In this document: one piece after another, positions 62,200 through 64,000 of the stretch | Numbering within the stretch: the first letter of the stretch is position 1 | Layout of the letters: each line of letters starts with the position of its first letter | Assembly (NCBI RefSeq): GCF_024054565.1 | Contig: NZ_JAMXLR010000028.1 | Span: forward strand, 41,414-105,413 | From: Aeoliella straminimaris | GTDB taxonomy: Bacteria > Planctomycetota > Planctomycetia > Pirellulales > Lacipirellulaceae | Direction: 5' to 3' | Length of the DNA stretch: 64,000 nucleotides | The notes under the pieces: model-generated | What the model was told of the DNA's origin: nothing | The model's input: the letters and a program-made list of their open reading frames with translations, nothing else | Databases searched by the model: none | Program-made: the position numbers and the translations under genes

Positions 62200-63111
62200 C
62201 TATGCCGATCTATTTCCCGCGACCAGCGCTTGTTTCGGACGTCTTATCACTAAAACCAATCCTGCGAGCAACAAACCTGCACCAAAACCTGCGAAATAGG
62301 TCGAAGCCCAGCTAGCGAAATCGTACCACCGGGCTCTGATCTTTTCGGTATGATACGAAACAACAGGCTCCCAGCCGAAGTACCAGGCATAAGTTCCATC
62401 GGATATCGCTTTCCGTAATTCGTCGCTCATCACTGGGTACGATTTGAAATGCTCGGGTTTCAACGGCACCCGGATACCGTCCCGTGGTTGGAAGCGAAAA
62501 TGATCCACGGCCATCTTTTTTAGGTTATCGGCGTGGTTGATACGCTCTTGAGCGCGACTCAACGCGGTTTTCCCCTGTTGCTCGTCGGTGTTCCCATTCA
62601 GCTTGCCCGCCAATGGCTCCTTGATCGGGGAGATGAATTCCGGGGTTTGGTCGGGTGTATCAGCATGAAGAAGTGTGGCGAATTGCTCGCTGTCAACGTA
62701 CCTGACCGAGCCGTCCCCAAATGCAACGTATCCTCCCGACTCGGGGCAAACGTAGTGATACCCGAGGACGATGTCCGCAGCATTAGGCTTAAGCTGTCTC
62801 ATCGCGGGAATGGGCGCCAACGTGGCGTTGCTGAGGTACTGGAAGCCGTAGTGGCCGCCTATCCCGCCTGCCAACATGGCTCCCCCCAGTACGGTTAGTG
62901 TTAGGCGTACACCTTTGCTGGACGTGCCTGCGAGCATTCCCAACAAGACGCAAGAGAAGACTACGCAGCCTACGGTGATGTAGTCGTACAACGTATTCCA
63001 ATCGCGGAACGCGTCGACGTTATTGCGACCGATCGCCATCGCCATCCAGCCAACTACCCCGACGGCTGCAACGAGCAATAAAACGCAGACAGCACGCACC
63101 AATAGTCGCAT
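62200..63111 (-). CDS. membrane protein with extended soluble middle
   Basis: The product is 303 residues with three N-terminal spans (about 2-23, 42-60 and 68-87), a soluble section (about 100-265) with ADIVLGYHYVCPESGGYVAFGDGSV and RVPLKPEHFKSYPVMSDELRK, and a last span (FAGFGAGLLLAGLVLVI). The phrase GGYVAFGDGSVRYV resembles the H-x-x-DGSV segment of planctomycete pseudopilin (DUF1559) proteins, but no pilin N-terminus is present. ATG 63111 is chosen; TTG 63123 has a slightly better ribosome binding site. Confidence 0.65.
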   Translation of the reverse strand: MRLLVRAVCVLLLVAAVGVVGWMAMAIGRNNVDAFRDWNTLYDYITVGCVVFSCVLLGMLAGTSSKGVRLTLTVLGGAMLAGGIGGHYGFQYLSNATLAPIPAMRQLKPNAADIVLGYHYVCPESGGYVAFGDGSVRYVDSEQFATLLHADTPDQTPEFISPIKEPLAGKLNGNTDEQQGKTALSRAQERINHADNLKKMAVDHFRFQPRDGIRVPLKPEHFKSYPVMSDELRKAISDGTYAWYFGWEPVVSYHTEKIRARWYDFASWASTYFAGFGAGLLLAGLVLVIRRPKQALVAGNRSA

Positions 63112-63441
63112 GTCTTGACTCAATTCCTCATCCCTTTCAACTCGGCGACGTTCGTCCAAAGCAATTACTGACGGACATCCGCAAGAAGTTCGATGCACCA
63201 AGGCTAACGTTTAGGATAACCCGGCCCACAAACGAGTTTAAGTATAGTCGAGCGAGCTTAATAGGCGTCAGCAAATGCACGCGCGGGTGCCACTCTACGC
63301 CGCCGCAGTGACGGCACATCCGCAGAGATCATTGAACAGAAGGTAACGAAGGAAACAAAGAATGCAGGAAAGATCGATGCGGCTCTTGGGGCGTTGCTTG
63401 ATGGCAGGTCAAAACGCGGTCAGTGCCCGTGGCACCCGGCG
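63112..63441. other. intergenic gap with one repeat
   Basis: No gene was seen in this 0.33-kb gap. A TTGATGGCAGGT repeat copy lies at 63397-63435 and is listed separately. The start of the membrane protein gene at 62200-63111 must have its promoter here, unless transcription comes from the zinc-ribbon gene upstream. Confidence 0.5.
63397..63435. repeat. TTGATGGCAGGT repeat, copy 2
   Basis: GCTTGATGGCAGGTcaaAACgCGG with a following 9-nt variable part and GTGGCAC matches the copy at 61989-62029. It lies just after the stop of the zinc-ribbon membrane protein gene. Confidence 0.65.
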
Positions 63442-63885
63442 TCAACCTCGACAGGAAACGATGAATGTCTTTGACCAGTTGCACGACCTGCAGTACACGC
63501 GAACCTTCTTGTGCCACCGCATGGCCCATCCACCGAGTGGGACTACGAGTATCAAACCTAACCAGCCGAGAATCCCAACGGAGACAACCGTTAGCGTGAC
63601 GAGAAACGCAACCGTGCTCCATCGGTAGCGTCTGGGATATAAACGCGGATACAGAATATCGCTAAACCTGCGATTGCAACTTGGACATGATCGTGGCAGG
63701 TCGATATATCGATACACCCGGCGTTCTGGTTCTGTAGCTGGCGATTCTGCTGCCGCAACCGGAGGGCTACAGGAGTCGCCAGAGGCGTTGCCTTTCTGGA
63801 CGGGTGCTTGCCGACACGAGGGACATACGCCGTCCTTTGTAGGAACAACTCGCATCCCACAATTTGGGCATTCAATGACCTGCAT
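63442..63885 (-). CDS. zinc-ribbon membrane protein
   Basis: The product is 147 residues. The N-terminus (CPNCGMRVVPTKDGVCPSC) is a four-Cys zinc ribbon. A second pair is at CPSCNRRF, with a third Cys pair CRSC near the C-terminus. Two closely spaced hydrophobic stretches (STVAFLVTLTVVSVGILGWLGLILVVPLGG) form a hairpin in the membrane. ATG 63885 has GAGGA 5 nt upstream. The upstream gene's stop codon lies within its first codons (14-nt overlap), so the two are coupled. Confidence 0.72.
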   Translation of the reverse strand: MQVIECPNCGMRVVPTKDGVCPSCRQAPVQKGNASGDSCSPPVAAAESPATEPERRVYRYIDLPRSCPSCNRRFSDILYPRLYPRRYRWSTVAFLVTLTVVSVGILGWLGLILVVPLGGWAMRWHKKVRVYCRSCNWSKTFIVSCRG

Positions 63886-64000
63886 TCCGATCCTCAAGCA
63901 CAGCGTACTTCAAGGCGTGCAGTTCCGGGAAGTTAAATAGGGTGCATTGAATATAACCTGCACCGTCGGTCAATTGTGCGTATTGGCTCTGACCGATGGC
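63872..64000 (-). CDS. 3' end of an unidentified gene (runs off right edge)
   Basis: An open frame enters from the right edge and ends at TGA (63872-63874) after 42 codons. Its residues (QYAQLTDGAGYIQCTLFNF and PELHALKYAVLEDRN) look like real protein, and the other two minus-strand frames contain stops. It overlaps the start of the zinc-ribbon gene by 14 nt. Too little is present to assign a family. Confidence 0.5.
   Translation of the reverse strand, partial: AIGQSQYAQLTDGAGYIQCTLFNFPELHALKYAVLEDRNAGH

Noticed and set aside
1..64000. tRNA, rRNA or CRISPR
   Set aside because: No T-arm plus acceptor combination, no rRNA-like block and no regularly spaced 25-40-nt repeats were found by reading; a tool search would be decisive.

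Overview
The window is a stretch of a high-GC bacterial chromosome that looks like Planctomycetota, most likely order Pirellulales (inference from content). The pointers are a YTV-repeat secreted protein, a Tat-exported Gfo/Idh/MocA oxidoreductase, an SUMF1/FGE-fold protein, two ECF sigma/anti-sigma pairs with very large anti-sigma proteins, many short secreted proteins without known homologues, a bacterial DNA topoisomerase VI subunit B, and loose gene packing with palindromic repeats between genes. No rRNA, tRNA or CRISPR array was found.

Layout. 1-725: 5' part of topoisomerase VI subunit B (minus strand, runs off the left edge). 1.2-3.4 kb: two small secreted proteins facing a YTV cell-envelope protein across a shared terminator. 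3.9-8.1 kb: lipoate ligase-fold protein, NUDIX hydrolase, polytopic membrane protein, APC permease. 8.1-8.75 kb: repeat-rich gap with a decayed fragment related to a gene at 60.6 kb. 8.75-13.1 kb: RND efflux pump (permease plus lipoprotein adaptor). 13.3-17.8 kb: TIGR01777 epimerase, FGE-fold protein, rhomboid protease, coiled-coil membrane protein. 18.4-20.9 kb: ECF sigma factor and a 610-residue anti-sigma protein. 21-23.5 kb: CDGSH protein, acidic hypothetical, DUF202 and GNAT proteins. 23.5-30 kb: oligopeptide ABC importer operon (binding protein, two permeases, fused double ATPase) interrupted by a GxxExxY-protein cassette with inverted terminal arrays. 30.1-32.3 kb: three short exported proteins with FliL-like ends and a small membrane protein. 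32.3-41.4 kb: LRR protein, Gfo/Idh/MocA oxidoreductase, a second sigma/anti-sigma pair, secreted and sugar-isomerase-like proteins. 41.6-48.4 kb: SppA, RlmN, PDZ protein, Lgt with an inserted PDZ-like domain, PanC, FolK. 49.2-51.2 kb: HemD-HemE fusion. 51.3-57.4 kb: TPR protein, PDZ protein, small hypothetical, Tex, hypothetical. 57.8-60.3 kb: DUF4253 protein, two membrane proteins, exported methyltransferase. 60.4-64 kb: HTH protein, a cluster of palindromic repeats, two small membrane proteins and the 3' end of another gene.

The housekeeping genes (topoisomerase, tex, rlmN, lgt, panC, folK, hemDE, sppA) are scattered singly or in pairs among lineage-specific envelope genes. Clear operons are the RND pair (4-bp overlap), the oligopeptide importer, the sigma/anti-sigma pairs, the GNAT-DUF202 pair (overlapping stop and start) and the paired FliL-like genes.

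The most unusual items are the GxxExxY cassette that exactly fills an operon junction, the dispersed CGTAGCTAC palindromic repeat, the nested palindrome cluster at 61.7-62.0 kb, topoisomerase VI in a bacterium, and the domain fusions in Lgt and HemD/HemE. Start codons were often moved downstream of the longest possible ORF, because the extra N-terminus looked like untranslated sequence and the internal start had a signal peptide or ribosome binding site.
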